This document shows positions 53,075 through 62,039 of a DNA stretch of 64,000 nucleotides, in pieces. The DNA lies in contig NZ_VLTK01000013.1 in NCBI RefSeq assembly GCF_007558825.1, positions 1 through 64,000 of the forward strand, in the 5' to 3' direction. The position numbers were made by a program, and so were the translations under genes. This DNA comes from Brevibacterium aurantiacum. GTDB lineage: Bacteria; Actinomycetota; Actinomycetes; Actinomycetales; Brevibacteriaceae. The notes below the pieces were generated by a model, which worked only from the letters and a program-made list of their open reading frames with translations, was not told where the DNA came from and did not search any database. Within the stretch, counting starts at the first letter, position 1; each line of letters starts with the position of its first letter.

Positions 53075-53725
53075 GTGATCCGAGTCCTCCTCGTCGACGA
53101 CCAGTCGATGGTCCGCACCGGCTTCCGCACGATCCTCGAGAGCGAGGACGGCATCGTTGTCGTCGGGGAGGCTGAAAACGGTCAGGTCGCGATCGACCGT
53201 GCGCTCGAGCTCGCGCCGGATGTGATCTGCATGGACGTCCAGATGCCTGTCATGGACGGGCTCGAATCCACCGCGGAGATCGTGCGCCGAGGAGCGGCCG
53301 GCGCTGTCCTCATGCTCACCACCTTCGACCGCGACGATTTCCTGTTCCAGGCGCTGGCCGCTGGTGCCAGCGGATTCCTGCTCAAGACCGCCGAGGCGGA
53401 GCAGCTCATCGACGCGGTCACCGCGCTGGCGGGCGGCGATGGGCTCCTGTCTCCCGAGGTGACCCGACGCGTCATCGAACGCTCCGTCCGCAGCACCGTC
53501 ACCACCACCTCGGCAGCTCCCGAACTGGAACTCCTCACCGACCGGGAACTCGAGGTCCTCCACCTCGTGGCCAAGGGGCTGAGCAATTCCGAAATCGCAG
53601 GAACGCTCTTCGTCGGCGAGGCCACCGTCAAGACACATGTCTCCAACCTGCTGACCAAGCTCGACATCCGCGACCGCATCCACGTCGTCATCTTCGCCTA
53701 CGAGAACGGACTCGTCGGGAGCTGA
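53075..53725 (+). CDS. NarL/LuxR-type response regulator
   Basis: A 216-residue response regulator: receiver with acidic pair DDQ, phospho-acceptor Asp in VICMDVQMPVMDG (near residue 53), Thr and Lys switches (LTTFD, LLKTAE), and a LuxR HTH (LTDRELEVLHLVAKGLSNSEIAGTLFVGEATVKTHVSNLLTKL). GTG start. It pairs with the kinase gene upstream (three-base gap). The downstream ABC exporter genes start about 120 bases on and are the likely targets, as in many DesKR/LiaRS-like systems of actinomycetes. Confidence 0.92.
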   Translation: MIRVLLVDDQSMVRTGFRTILESEDGIVVVGEAENGQVAIDRALELAPDVICMDVQMPVMDGLESTAEIVRRGAAGAVLMLTTFDRDDFLFQALAAGASGFLLKTAEAEQLIDAVTALAGGDGLLSPEVTRRVIERSVRSTVTTTSAAPELELLTDRELEVLHLVAKGLSNSEIAGTLFVGEATVKTHVSNLLTKLDIRDRIHVVIFAYENGLVGS

Positions 53726-53734
53726 GAGGTCTCA

Positions 53735-53770
53735 TTCCCAGTGTCAGACTTCTTCCCAGGGTCAGAATTC
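53735..53770. repeat. 18-bp imperfect tandem repeat between regulator and ABC exporter
   Basis: TTCCCAGTGTCAGACTTC (53735-53752) and TTCCCAGGGTCAGAATTC (53753-53770) differ at two positions. It lies in the promoter gap of the ABC exporter. Direct repeats 18 bp apart could be binding half-sites of the response regulator, or simply a duplication. Confidence 0.5.
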
Positions 53771-53848
53771 GACCTCCCCCACACTGCCGATGCCGAAATA
53801 GCCCGAACGACGGATTCGCATCGGCGCGGCACCGCATAGGTTTGAGTC

Positions 53849-54736
53849 ATGATCACCTTGGACTCGATTTCACGCAGCTTCGGCGACAAGCAGGTTCTCC
53901 ACGACCTGTCCTTCAGCATCGGCTCGGGCAGGATGACAGGATTCGTGGGCTCCAACGGATCCGGCAAGACGACGACCATGCGCATCATCCTCGGCGTACT
54001 CGCTGCCGACTCCGGTCGCATCACCGTCGACGGCGAAACCATCACCGCCGCACATCGCAGTGCGATCGGGTACATGCCCGAGGAGCGGGGCCTCTACCCG
54101 AAGATGCCGATCATCGATCAGCTCATCTACCTCGCGCGCTTCCACGGTCTCAGCCGCCATTCGGCCCGTCGTCGCGGACTGGAACTCCTCGAGCAGCTTG
54201 ACCTGGGCGGCAGACCCAGCGACAACCTCGAGGCCGTCAGCCTGGGCAACCAGCAGAAGGTCCAGATCGCTGCCGCGCTCATCCACCGCCCGCGCGCCCT
54301 CGTGCTCGACGAGCCTTTCTCCGGACTCGACCCGGTCGCCGTCGAACGCACCCTCGAGGTCCTCAAGGATTTCGCCGACACCGGTGCGCCCGTCCTCTTC
54401 TCCAGCCACCAGCTCGACCTGGTCGAACGCCTCGTCGACGACCTCGTCATCATCGACGGCGGCCGGCTTGTTGCGGGCGGCACCGCCGATGAGCTGCGGC
54501 GTCAGCGCAGCACACCTGAGTGGATTCTGCAGACCGATTCGGACATGGGCTGGGTGCGCGAGATCCCCGACATCCGAGTCGTCGAATTCGACGGCAACTG
54601 GGTGCGCTTCGCCGCACCGAACGCCGATATCGCCGAGGCGGTCCTGCACCAGGCCATCACCGTGTCCTCAGTGAAGTCATTCGGCCCGCACGCCGTCGCT
54701 CTCAACCGACTCTTCCAGGAGGTCACGCAGGCATGA
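53849..54736 (+). CDS. ABC exporter ATP-binding protein (NatA-like)
   Basis: A 295-residue ATPase: Walker A GSNGSGKTTTMR, signature VSLGNQQKVQIAAAL, Walker B ALVLDEPFSGLDP and a C-terminal DUF4162-type domain. The signature LGNQQ, in place of LSGGQ, is the NatA/YhaQ form. It overlaps the permease start as ATGA. Probable substrates are sodium, peptides or drugs. A weak AGG precedes the start. Confidence 0.88.
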   Translation: MITLDSISRSFGDKQVLHDLSFSIGSGRMTGFVGSNGSGKTTTMRIILGVLAADSGRITVDGETITAAHRSAIGYMPEERGLYPKMPIIDQLIYLARFHGLSRHSARRRGLELLEQLDLGGRPSDNLEAVSLGNQQKVQIAAALIHRPRALVLDEPFSGLDPVAVERTLEVLKDFADTGAPVLFSSHQLDLVERLVDDLVIIDGGRLVAGGTADELRRQRSTPEWILQTDSDMGWVREIPDIRVVEFDGNWVRFAAPNADIAEAVLHQAITVSSVKSFGPHAVALNRLFQEVTQA

Positions 54737-55917
54737 GCACCCAACAGGATTCGAACTCCGTCGACACGAGCTCTCCCGCCACGAACGCCCCCAAGAAGTC
54801 CGGATTGGCGACGACAGCACAGACACAGCGTGCCAGCTTCACTACCGCCATCGGTCTCGTCATCGAACGAGAGGTCATGGTCCGCCTGAAGTCCAAGGCC
54901 TTCATGGTCTCGACGCTGCTGAGCATCGTCCTCTTCGGAGCGCTCGTGGCAGTCTCCGGGTCACTGCCCTCACTGTTCTCCTCCACGGACAAGGTGGCGG
55001 TCACCTCGGCGGGAGCGCAGGCTGTTGAAGGAATCGACGGGATCGAACTCGTCTCCGTCGACAGCACGGATGAGGCGAGGACCATGGTGACATCCGAAGA
55101 GGTCGCGGCCGCCGTCGTCGAAGACCCTGCGTCCCCTGTCGGTGTCACCGTCATCGCCGAACGCTCCGCACCCGAGTCGCTGACCGGCGCTCTCAGTCAG
55201 GTGCCCACCGTTGAACTCCTCGACCCGCACGCTCCGGATCCGGGGCTCACGTACCTGATCGGGTTGGGCCTCGGGCTCGTGTTCTTCATGTCGGCGGTGA
55301 CCTTCGGGACAACCATCGCCTCCTCAGTGGTGGAGGAGAAGCAGTCACGGATCGTGGAGATTCTGCTCGCCTCCACCTCGGCGAGGGTGCTGATGTTCGG
55401 CAAGGTTCTCGCGTGTTCGATCCTCGCCTTCGCACAGATAGGCCTGACTGCGCTCTCCGTCCTCCTCGGGGCCGCCATCAGCGGAAACGACCTGGTGCTC
55501 GGCAAGGTCACGGAACCGATCGGCTGGTTCATCCCGCTCTTCATCGTCGGCTTCGTTATGATCGCCTCCCTCTACGCCGCGGCCGCTTCGATGGTCTCCC
55601 GGACGGAGGACCTGGGCTCGACGTCCAGCCCGATCATGATGCTCATCTTCCTGCCCTATATGGCCGTCATCCTCTTCTCATCCAACGAGACGGTGATGGC
55701 TGTGATGTCATACATCCCCTTCTCCGCAGCGGTCGCAGTCCCGATGCGCGTCTTCCTCGGCACGATCGAATGGTGGGAGCCGCTGGTCTCCCTCCTCATC
55801 CTTGCGGTGACCACGATCCTGGCTCTGCTGCTGGCGACCCGGATCTTCGAACGTTCCATTCTGCAGTCTGGCCCGAAGGTGTCGTGGAAGCAGGCACTGA
55901 GCAGGTCGAAGAAGTAG
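54733..55917 (+). CDS. ABC exporter permease (NatB/YhaP-like)
   Basis: A 394-residue ABC-2 permease with an N-terminal helix (residues 57-79), a large outer domain (80-170), and five C-terminal helices; VEEKQSRIVEILLASTSARVLMFGKVLA is the cytoplasmic ATPase-contact loop typical of NatB/YhaP. It starts at ATG 54733, overlapping the ATPase stop; the frame open from 54520 is not real. It works with the ATPase upstream and converges with the next exporter. Confidence 0.9.
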   Translation: MSTQQDSNSVDTSSPATNAPKKSGLATTAQTQRASFTTAIGLVIEREVMVRLKSKAFMVSTLLSIVLFGALVAVSGSLPSLFSSTDKVAVTSAGAQAVEGIDGIELVSVDSTDEARTMVTSEEVAAAVVEDPASPVGVTVIAERSAPESLTGALSQVPTVELLDPHAPDPGLTYLIGLGLGLVFFMSAVTFGTTIASSVVEEKQSRIVEILLASTSARVLMFGKVLACSILAFAQIGLTALSVLLGAAISGNDLVLGKVTEPIGWFIPLFIVGFVMIASLYAAAASMVSRTEDLGSTSSPIMMLIFLPYMAVILFSSNETVMAVMSYIPFSAAVAVPMRVFLGTIEWWEPLVSLLILAVTTILALLLATRIFERSILQSGPKVSWKQALSRSKK

Positions 55918-55929
55918 TTTCGGCAGGAT

Positions 55930-55947
55930 CTGTGCCAGCCGGCACAG
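55930..55947. terminator. Hairpin between convergent exporter genes
   Basis: CTGTGCC (55930-55936) and GGCACAG (55941-55947) form a 7-bp stem with an AGCC loop in the 78-base gap between two convergent stops. No T-run. Confidence 0.35.
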
Positions 55948-55995
55948 CAGACAGGAGGGAATATCTCGCAGCGACCGTCATAGGCGTCAGCCGTA

Positions 55996-56730
55996 TCATT
56001 GCGTGCGCCGTCGCAGCGTCAGCGAACCGATGATGATCGCGCCGAGGATCCAGCATCCGATAAAGAGGATGCGCAGCCAGATGTAGCTGGAATCCTCATC
56101 GCCGCTCGCGACTGCCGTGAGCGCGTCGATCGCGTGTGAGAGCGGCAGCCAATCGCCGATGGTCTCGAGCACCTTGGGCAGCTGGTCACGGGGCAGGAAG
56201 ATGCCGCCGAGGAGGATCTGGGGGAAAACGAGCGCCGGCATGAACTGCACAACCTGGAATTCGGTGCGGGCGAAGGCACTTGCGAGCAGTCCCAGAGACG
56301 TACCCAGCAGCGCATCAGCGATCGCGACAACGAAGAGCATCCATACGGATCCCTCGATCTCGAGACCGCATACCAGCGTGGCATAGGCGACGGCGACCGC
56401 AGTCTGGACCACAGCGAGGATCCCGAAGGCGAGTGTGTAGCCGAGGATGAAGTCTCCGCGGCCCAAGGGCATCGACAGCAGTCGCTCGAGCGTGCCGCTG
56501 CGGCGTTCGCGCAGAGTGGAGATGCTCGTGACGAGAAACATCACGATGAAGGGAAAGAGTGCGAGCATCGCCGGGCCGATTGTCGCGAATACCTCGGTCT
56601 CATCGAAGATCCAGGCCACGAGCCCGATGAGGAGGCTGGGTACGATGAGGAGCAGGGCAATGGTGCGCGGATCGTTGCGGATCTGAAGCAGCACGCGTCC
56701 GGCTGTGGCCAGGGTTCGCATCGGAATCAT
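55996..56730 (-). CDS. ABC-2 exporter permease
   Basis: A 244-residue permease with six helices and the ABC-2 signature ERRSGTLERLLSMPLGRGDFILGY. The later helix region FMPALVFPQILLGGIFLPRDQLP is typical of DrrB/YadH-like drug exporters. It overlaps the ATPase stop at its start. Regulated with that gene by the TetR protein upstream. Confidence 0.9.
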   Translation of the reverse strand: MIPMRTLATAGRVLLQIRNDPRTIALLLIVPSLLIGLVAWIFDETEVFATIGPAMLALFPFIVMFLVTSISTLRERRSGTLERLLSMPLGRGDFILGYTLAFGILAVVQTAVAVAYATLVCGLEIEGSVWMLFVVAIADALLGTSLGLLASAFARTEFQVVQFMPALVFPQILLGGIFLPRDQLPKVLETIGDWLPLSHAIDALTAVASGDEDSSYIWLRILFIGCWILGAIIIGSLTLRRRTQ

Positions 56731-57533
56731 TGTGGGCCCTTCTTCCGCTGGGCACGACTCTTCCCGACGGTGAGCAGATGTGTGGGAGACCGACGTCTCG
56801 ACCGCGAGGCACCCGGTCCAGCGTCGTGACTCTCGATGATCCGCAGAAACGCGTCTTCGGCCGTGTCGGCACCAGTGGTCGACAGAAGCTGTTCGGGGGT
56901 CGTATCCGCGATGAGATCGCCCTCACGCATGAGCAGGAGCCGATCGCAGCGAGTCGCCTCGTCCATCACGTGACTCGACACGAGGAGGGTCGTCCCATCC
57001 TCGGCGAGTCTGCGGAAGATGGCCCACAGATCCCCGCGCAGGACCGGGTCGAGGCCGACGGTCGGTTCATCGAGTACGAGCAGGTCCGGCGAGCCGAGCA
57101 TCGCCGCAGCCAGTGAGACTCGGCTGGCCTGCCCACCGGAGAGGGTCCTGGCCAAACGGTCGGCCTGCCCTGACAGATCCGTGCGATCGATGACTCTTTC
57201 GACATCCGAACGGGGAGCGCCCTGAACGCGAGCGAAGTAGTGGAGGTTCTGCCGCACGGACAGATCCTCATAGATGCTGGCCTGCTGGGTCATGTAACCG
57301 ACTCGATGCCGAAGCGATGCGCTCCCTGCGCTCTGACCGAAGACATTCACCGATCCGCCGGCCAGGACCTGTACCCCGACGACGGCCCGCATGAGAGTCG
57401 TCTTGCCGCTGCCGCTGGGTCCGAGCAGACCGACGATCGCGCCACCGGGCACCGTGAGGTCGAGGCAGTCGATGACCATCGTTGGACCCCGAGAAATTCG
57501 CAGACCGCGCGTCTCGATCGCGTTATTCATCAT
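56727..57533 (-). CDS. ABC exporter ATP-binding protein (DrrA-like), leaderless
   Basis: A 268-residue ATPase: Walker A GPSGSGKTTLMR, signature LSGGQASRVSLAAAM, Walker B LLVLDEPTVGLDP. I start at ATG 57533 (ATG ATG AAT), which is inside the 18-bp palindrome and where the promoter at 57541-57569 would begin transcription; the open frame to 57638 is upstream DNA. So the transcript is probably leaderless. Likely a multidrug exporter with the permease downstream. Confidence 0.88.
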   Translation of the reverse strand: MMNNAIETRGLRISRGPTMVIDCLDLTVPGGAIVGLLGPSGSGKTTLMRAVVGVQVLAGGSVNVFGQSAGSASLRHRVGYMTQQASIYEDLSVRQNLHYFARVQGAPRSDVERVIDRTDLSGQADRLARTLSGGQASRVSLAAAMLGSPDLLVLDEPTVGLDPVLRGDLWAIFRRLAEDGTTLLVSSHVMDEATRCDRLLLMREGDLIADTTPEQLLSTTGADTAEDAFLRIIESHDAGPGASRSRRRSPTHLLTVGKSRAQRKKGPQ

Positions 57534-57542
57534 ATGATGAAT
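57525..57542. promoter_or_regulatory. Perfect 18-bp palindromic operator
   Basis: ATTCATCATATGATGAAT is its own reverse complement over all 18 bases. It covers the transcription start, the first ATGs of the ABC ATPase gene and part of the -10 box, and is next to a TetR gene. Repressor binding would shut the promoter. Form and size are typical of TetR operators. Confidence 0.75.
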
Positions 57543-57569
57543 TAGACGCCTCCACCTCACTCCCGTCAA
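57541..57569 (-). promoter_or_regulatory. Promoter of the TetR-linked ABC exporter
   Basis: On the minus strand TTGACG (57564-57569), 17 bases, TCTAAT (57541-57546); five of six matches in each box. Transcription should start about seven bases on, at the ATG near 57533. Confidence 0.65.
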
Positions 57570-57650
57570 GGGCTGAACCCAAGCACTTATTGCCCCGAGT
57601 GAGACCGAGACAGGGTGCTCGCTACGAGCCCCTGTCACCCATCTGCGTTG

Positions 57651-58286
57651 TCAGCGCCCTGCCCGGAGTCCCTCGATATGACCCTGCACCGCAGGAACGA
57701 CGTGAGCAATGACCTCCTCGATCGGGCTGGAGGCAAGGGGTTCGGCCATGACGACATGCCTGAGTATGAGCACCCCGGCTATCTGAGAAAGCACCATCGA
57801 GGCCCGCTGCTGCGCCGACACGGCCTCAATGCCCACATCCTCGAGGCGCTGGGCAATCGCGGACATGAGTTCGCGCAGGAGGAACTGACGGACGAGTTTT
57901 CCGGCCGCCGATCCGTTGACGACCGAGCGCAGAATCGTCACACCCACGGGTTTGACCTTCGGGTCCTCCCACGCGAGCAGCACCGTGCGGGCGATCGAAG
58001 CACCGAGCTCGGGAAGGGGAGCATCGAGGGCAGCAGCGATGATCTTGTCGGGCCGGACCGGGAGCTTGACGACGTCGGCGAAAAGGGCAGCTTTCGTATC
58101 GAAATAGTGGTGGACGAGCGCCGGATCGACTTCGGCGCGGCGGGCGATGCCGCGCATGCTCGCCGTCTCATATCCCTTTTCGGAGAATTCGGCGGCGGCC
58201 GCCTCGGCGATCATCGCCCGGGTGTCCCCGCTCTGCCCCTTCCGTGGACGCCCTCTGCGACGGGGCGCGGATTCTGGCTCGACCAT
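57651..58286 (-). CDS. TetR-family repressor of the adjacent ABC exporter
   Basis: A 211-residue TetR protein: basic start RRRGRPRKGQSGDTRAMIAEAAAAEF and HTH MRGIARRAEVDPALVHHYFDTKAALF. The C-terminal domain (TILRSVVNGSAAGKLVRQFL) belongs to the common TetR_C_17-type group. It lies 117 bases upstream of the exporter ATPase on the same strand, with the 18-bp palindrome between. Ligand unknown; probably the exported compound. Confidence 0.9.
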   Translation of the reverse strand: MVEPESAPRRRGRPRKGQSGDTRAMIAEAAAAEFSEKGYETASMRGIARRAEVDPALVHHYFDTKAALFADVVKLPVRPDKIIAAALDAPLPELGASIARTVLLAWEDPKVKPVGVTILRSVVNGSAAGKLVRQFLLRELMSAIAQRLEDVGIEAVSAQQRASMVLSQIAGVLILRHVVMAEPLASSPIEEVIAHVVPAVQGHIEGLRAGR

Positions 58287-58310
58287 GCTCCTCAGCTTAG
58301 CGGGGAGGAC

Positions 58311-58916
58311 TCACAGCCAGCCATGATCACGGGCGATGCGCACGGCGTCGGCCCGGTTCCGCGCATCTGTCTTCCCGATCGCGGCCGAGAGCCGATTGCG
58401 CACGGTGCCTGGTGAGATGAACAATGTCGAGGCGATTTCCCCGACGCTGCCTCCCCCGGCCGCCACACGGAGGATCTCGGTCTCCCTCTCAGTCAGAGGA
58501 GACTGCCCGTGGACGGTCGATTCGACGATGAGCTCTGAGTCCACTACCTGCAGACCGGCCATGACCCGTCGGATTCCGTCAGCGAGTCGCTCGACGGGAG
58601 CGTCCTTGACCATGAACCCGCTCACCCCGGCATCGAGGGCTCGCCTCACCCACCCCGGCCGCCCGTAGGTCGTGACGATGACAACTCTGACCTGCGAAAA
58701 CTCGGCGGCGAGCGCTGCAGCGACCTCGAGTCCGTCCAGGCCGGGCATATCGACGTCGAGCAGCGCCACGTCGGGAGCCCGGTGGCGAACTGCTGGCAGC
58801 ACCTCATCACCACGTGCGCATTGGGCGATGACCTCGAATTCCGGCTCCATTCCGAGCAGCGCGGCGAGCGCCTCCCGGACCATGGTCTGGTCATCGGCAA
58901 TCAGCAGCGTCGTCAT
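58311..58916 (-). CDS. DesR/LuxR-type response regulator
   Basis: A 201-residue response regulator. Receiver: IADDQ, phospho-acceptor Asp in VALLDVDMPGLDG (near residue 54), switch Thr in VTTYG and Lys in MVKDAP. HTH: LTERETEILRVAAGGGSVGEIASTLFISPGTVRNRLSAAI. It overlaps the kinase gene by four bases. It is the last gene of the order ATPase-permease-kinase-regulator, the usual four-gene DesKR exporter operon. Confidence 0.92.
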   Translation of the reverse strand: MTTLLIADDQTMVREALAALLGMEPEFEVIAQCARGDEVLPAVRHRAPDVALLDVDMPGLDGLEVAAALAAEFSQVRVVIVTTYGRPGWVRRALDAGVSGFMVKDAPVERLADGIRRVMAGLQVVDSELIVESTVHGQSPLTERETEILRVAAGGGSVGEIASTLFISPGTVRNRLSAAIGKTDARNRADAVRIARDHGWL

Positions 58917-60109
58917 CGTGGGCTCTGCTCCCTGTTCGCCTGGGTTGGGCTGGTCTCTCGTGCATCTGAGCTCTGGCCTTGGACGACGAGAACGAAACCG
59001 TCGTCGGTCTCCTCCGTCCTCACTGAGGCACCGACCGCCTTCGCCCGCTCCGCCAGTCCACGAAGGCCGGATCCTGCCCCCACCTCGGCGAGGTCGGTAC
59101 GTCGGCCCGAAGCATCGTTGACGATGGTGAGTCGGTCGCGCTCAAGGGTCACGGTGCAGTGTCGGGCACGTGAATGCCGGAGGATGTTCGTGCTTCCCTC
59201 ACGTACGCTCCAGGCAAAGAGCTCACGCAGCTCGGAATCGACCTCGTCCACCGAGGTTGGCGCTTCGACCTCGATCTCGGCGGCTCGAAGTGCCCTGGTG
59301 GCGGCGACGAGTTCCCCGGCCAGCGAAATCGTCCGCGTTCCCTGCACGGTCGTGCGCACATCCGCCAGCGCCCCACGGGCGAGCTGTTCGATCTCAGTGA
59401 TGTGCTTGACCGCCTCCGGCTCGCCGGTGGCTTGGAGTTTCGCTGCCAGCTGGGCTTTGAGGGCGATGACGGTCAGCGAATGGCCGAGCACGTCGTGGAC
59501 ATCCTGAGACAGTCGCAGCCTCTCGGCCTCGCGTTCGAGACGACGGTTCTCCTCTTCGGCGGTTCGTGCCGCCCGCGCCCGGTCGCCGGCCACAAGTGCC
59601 ATGACCATGGCGAACCCGGCTATCGAGATTCCGAAGGTGGTGCCGTATTCGTGAGTCCAGCCCGGCACCGTCCGCTGAGCGATCTCGGCGATGACGACCG
59701 TGGAGCAGGCCGCGACCACACCGGGCACCACCCGGCGCAGGGAGATGACGACGAGGACCGAAACGTAGGCAAGGAACGACAGTGCCTCTTCCCCGATGAG
59801 CGGCACGGCGACAGCCGCGATGAGCACCATGATGCCCAGCGCCGCATTGACGGTCATCGACTCCGCACGCGATCGCAATGAATGCGGTGCCTGAGCATGC
59901 CTGGCGAAAGCGCCGAGGCCGATACCGCTGACGACCATCGCCGAGTAGAACACCACGGCGAAGACTACCGTCAGAGCCAGCCCCCATACTCGGGAAGAGC
60001 CATTGAGGTTCCATGCCGCGGTGAGCGGGTAGCTGAGGAAGACGAGCCAGAAGACAGGGAAGATCCAGCGCAAGAATGAGATCGGCCTCGGTTCGACTTC
60101 AGAGCTCAT
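58913..60109 (-). CDS. DesK-type sensor histidine kinase
   Basis: A 398-residue kinase with about six N-terminal helices (residues 10-160), HisKA_3 with phospho-acceptor in LRLSQDVHDVLGHSLTVIALKAQL and a short HATPase domain (GAGSGLRGLAERAKAVGAS). The motif is DVHD rather than ELHD. ATG 60109 is chosen over the in-frame start at 60130. It probably senses membrane or drug stress and signals through the overlapping regulator gene. It has a hydrophilic 18-residue tail. Confidence 0.9.
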   Translation of the reverse strand: MSSEVEPRPISFLRWIFPVFWLVFLSYPLTAAWNLNGSSRVWGLALTVVFAVVFYSAMVVSGIGLGAFARHAQAPHSLRSRAESMTVNAALGIMVLIAAVAVPLIGEEALSFLAYVSVLVVISLRRVVPGVVAACSTVVIAEIAQRTVPGWTHEYGTTFGISIAGFAMVMALVAGDRARAARTAEEENRRLEREAERLRLSQDVHDVLGHSLTVIALKAQLAAKLQATGEPEAVKHITEIEQLARGALADVRTTVQGTRTISLAGELVAATRALRAAEIEVEAPTSVDEVDSELRELFAWSVREGSTNILRHSRARHCTVTLERDRLTIVNDASGRRTDLAEVGAGSGLRGLAERAKAVGASVRTEETDDGFVLVVQGQSSDARETSPTQANREQSPR

Positions 60110-60148
60110 CCAGCTTCTTCCTCCTCGCACTCCCTCGCAGCGTCGCGC

Positions 60149-60952
60149 TCACACCCGGGCGGTGTCCTCGCGCAGGGCCCACGCTGAACCGACGGTGAAG
60201 AGCACCAACCAGACGAGAACGTTGACGACTGCCCATTGATCGTATCCCCCGCCGAGGGGCGCGCGGGCGATTTCTCCCGCACCGTAGGCCGGAGTGAAAC
60301 GGGCGATTGTCTGCAGTGTGTGGGGCCACACGTCGAGTGGGACGAAGAGACCGCCGATGAGGGAGAGCACTCCCAGGACCATGCTGGAGAGCTGGATGGC
60401 GTTCTCGGCTGGCAGCAGGTAGCCGAGCATGACTCCGAAGGCGGCGAACACCGAAGAGCCGAGGACGACGAGAACACCGCAGACCACCATGGTCCCCAAG
60501 GGTGCGCGAACACCGGTGAGCGCAGTCAGGACGAAGACCACGAGGACCGACAACGCGCCCAGGAACATCGAGACGAGCACCTTGGTGAGGATAGAGGCCG
60601 CCGGATGCAGCGGGGTCAGCGCCAGCTGGCGGCTCCACCCCAATGCCCGCTCGACCGCCACCTGCGCCCCGCCCGTGGTCGTGGCCACCATCGCCCCGTA
60701 GGTCGCCAGCGAGACCGAGATATAGAGCGCCGCGTCCGTATCTCCCAACATCTGGCCCCTGTTGGTCAGGCCGAAGATGAGATAGAAGACCGCGGGCATG
60801 ACCATCGTGAAGATGACGGTGCGCCTGTTGCGCAGTTTGCGCACAAATTCGAGTCGCAGCAGGGTTGCGGAGAATCCGCCGAACTTCGGTGGGCGGCGCT
60901 GGTCGAGGGAGTTGAGGAATGTCGTCGCCGAGGCGACCGTCGGGCCGGTCAT
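60149..60952 (-). CDS. ABC-2 exporter permease of the DesKR operon
   Basis: A 267-residue, six-helix permease. The start LRLEFVRKLRNRRTVIFTMVMPAVFYLIFG and loop QVAVERALGWSRQLALTPLHP match the YvfS/DrrB-like ABC-2 permeases that accompany DesK/DesR. It begins one base after the ATPase stop, so coupling is likely. Its end is 39 bases before the kinase gene. Confidence 0.9.
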   Translation of the reverse strand: MTGPTVASATTFLNSLDQRRPPKFGGFSATLLRLEFVRKLRNRRTVIFTMVMPAVFYLIFGLTNRGQMLGDTDAALYISVSLATYGAMVATTTGGAQVAVERALGWSRQLALTPLHPAASILTKVLVSMFLGALSVLVVFVLTALTGVRAPLGTMVVCGVLVVLGSSVFAAFGVMLGYLLPAENAIQLSSMVLGVLSLIGGLFVPLDVWPHTLQTIARFTPAYGAGEIARAPLGGGYDQWAVVNVLVWLVLFTVGSAWALREDTARV

Positions 60953-60953
60953 G

Positions 60954-61910
60954 TCATGCCCCTTTCGAGGTCAGGCTGATGAACGCGTCTTCGAGCGAGT
61001 GCGAGGAGATCTCCAGGTCTGTGCAGGCATTGTCGAACAGAGTGCGCGCGGCCCAATCGGAATCGGTGGTCCTCATCGTCAGGCGTCTGCCGTGCACCTC
61101 GACGGATTCGACCCCGGCCAGGCCGCCTAGCAGTGTCCGGAGGTCGGCGTCTCGGGAGGTCTCAGCGTCGTGGAGGGGCAGCGTGGCGCTGACCGTCTTC
61201 GCTGAGGCCATGGCCCGGATCTCGTGCGCGGGGCCGTCCGCGACGATTCGGCCCTTGGCAACAAGGATCACGCGATCGGCGAACTCGTCGGCCTCTTCGA
61301 GGTAGTGCGTGGCGAAGAGAATGGTACGTCCGTGCATGGCGTCGGCACGCATCTCATGCCAGAAGTCCCTGCGCCCGGTGACATCCATGCCCGTGGTCGG
61401 TTCGTCGAGGACGATCAGTGCCGGATCCGGCAGGAGTGCCATGGCGAACCGCAGTCGCTGCTTCTGCCCACCCGAGCACTTCTTGACCACGGAGTCGGCG
61501 ATGGTGGTGATCCCGGCCCGTTCGAGGACGACATCGACGTCGAGTGAGGAGGCGAATACCGCAGAGGTGTACGCCACTGTCTCCCGCACCGTGAGGTCGT
61601 CGAGGAGCCCTCCGGTCTGCATCACAGAGCTGACCAGTCCACGACTGACCGCCCGCCGAGGCGACATCCCGAAGACCTCGACCGATCCCTCATCCGGTCG
61701 GGACAGTCCGAGCAGCATGTCGATCGTCGTCGTCTTGCCTGCCCCGTTGGGGCCGAGGAAAGCCACGACCTCACCCGGACGGATGCTCAGATCAATGTCG
61801 TCGACCGCGGTGAGGCTGCCGAAGCTCTTCGAGAGGTGGCTAAGCTCCATCGCCGGAGGCGATGGCACCTGCTCACTTCTGCTGCTGTGATTCGTCGTCT
61901 GTGTGCTCAT
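60954..61910 (-). CDS. ABC exporter ATP-binding protein of the DesKR operon
   Basis: A 318-residue ATPase: Walker A GPNGAGKTTTIDMLLG, signature CSGGQKQRLRFAMAL, Walker B LIVLDEPTTGMD. The C-terminal 100 residues form a regulatory domain. It heads the operon ATPase-permease-kinase-regulator. The putative start is ATG 61910. Substrate unknown, probably antibiotic or lipid-like. Confidence 0.9.
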   Translation of the reverse strand: MSTQTTNHSSRSEQVPSPPAMELSHLSKSFGSLTAVDDIDLSIRPGEVVAFLGPNGAGKTTTIDMLLGLSRPDEGSVEVFGMSPRRAVSRGLVSSVMQTGGLLDDLTVRETVAYTSAVFASSLDVDVVLERAGITTIADSVVKKCSGGQKQRLRFAMALLPDPALIVLDEPTTGMDVTGRRDFWHEMRADAMHGRTILFATHYLEEADEFADRVILVAKGRIVADGPAHEIRAMASAKTVSATLPLHDAETSRDADLRTLLGGLAGVESVEVHGRRLTMRTTDSDWAARTLFDNACTDLEISSHSLEDAFISLTSKGA

Positions 61911-62039
61911 GATTTCAGGCTAGAAGGAGCCAGTCGGGCATGATGATGCCATTTGTCACCGATGCGCAACCCTTGCCAAGGGCTCTCTGACGCCCAACGA
62001 ATCTTGCGCACACCCGAGACACGTGATTTCGTTATTGAC

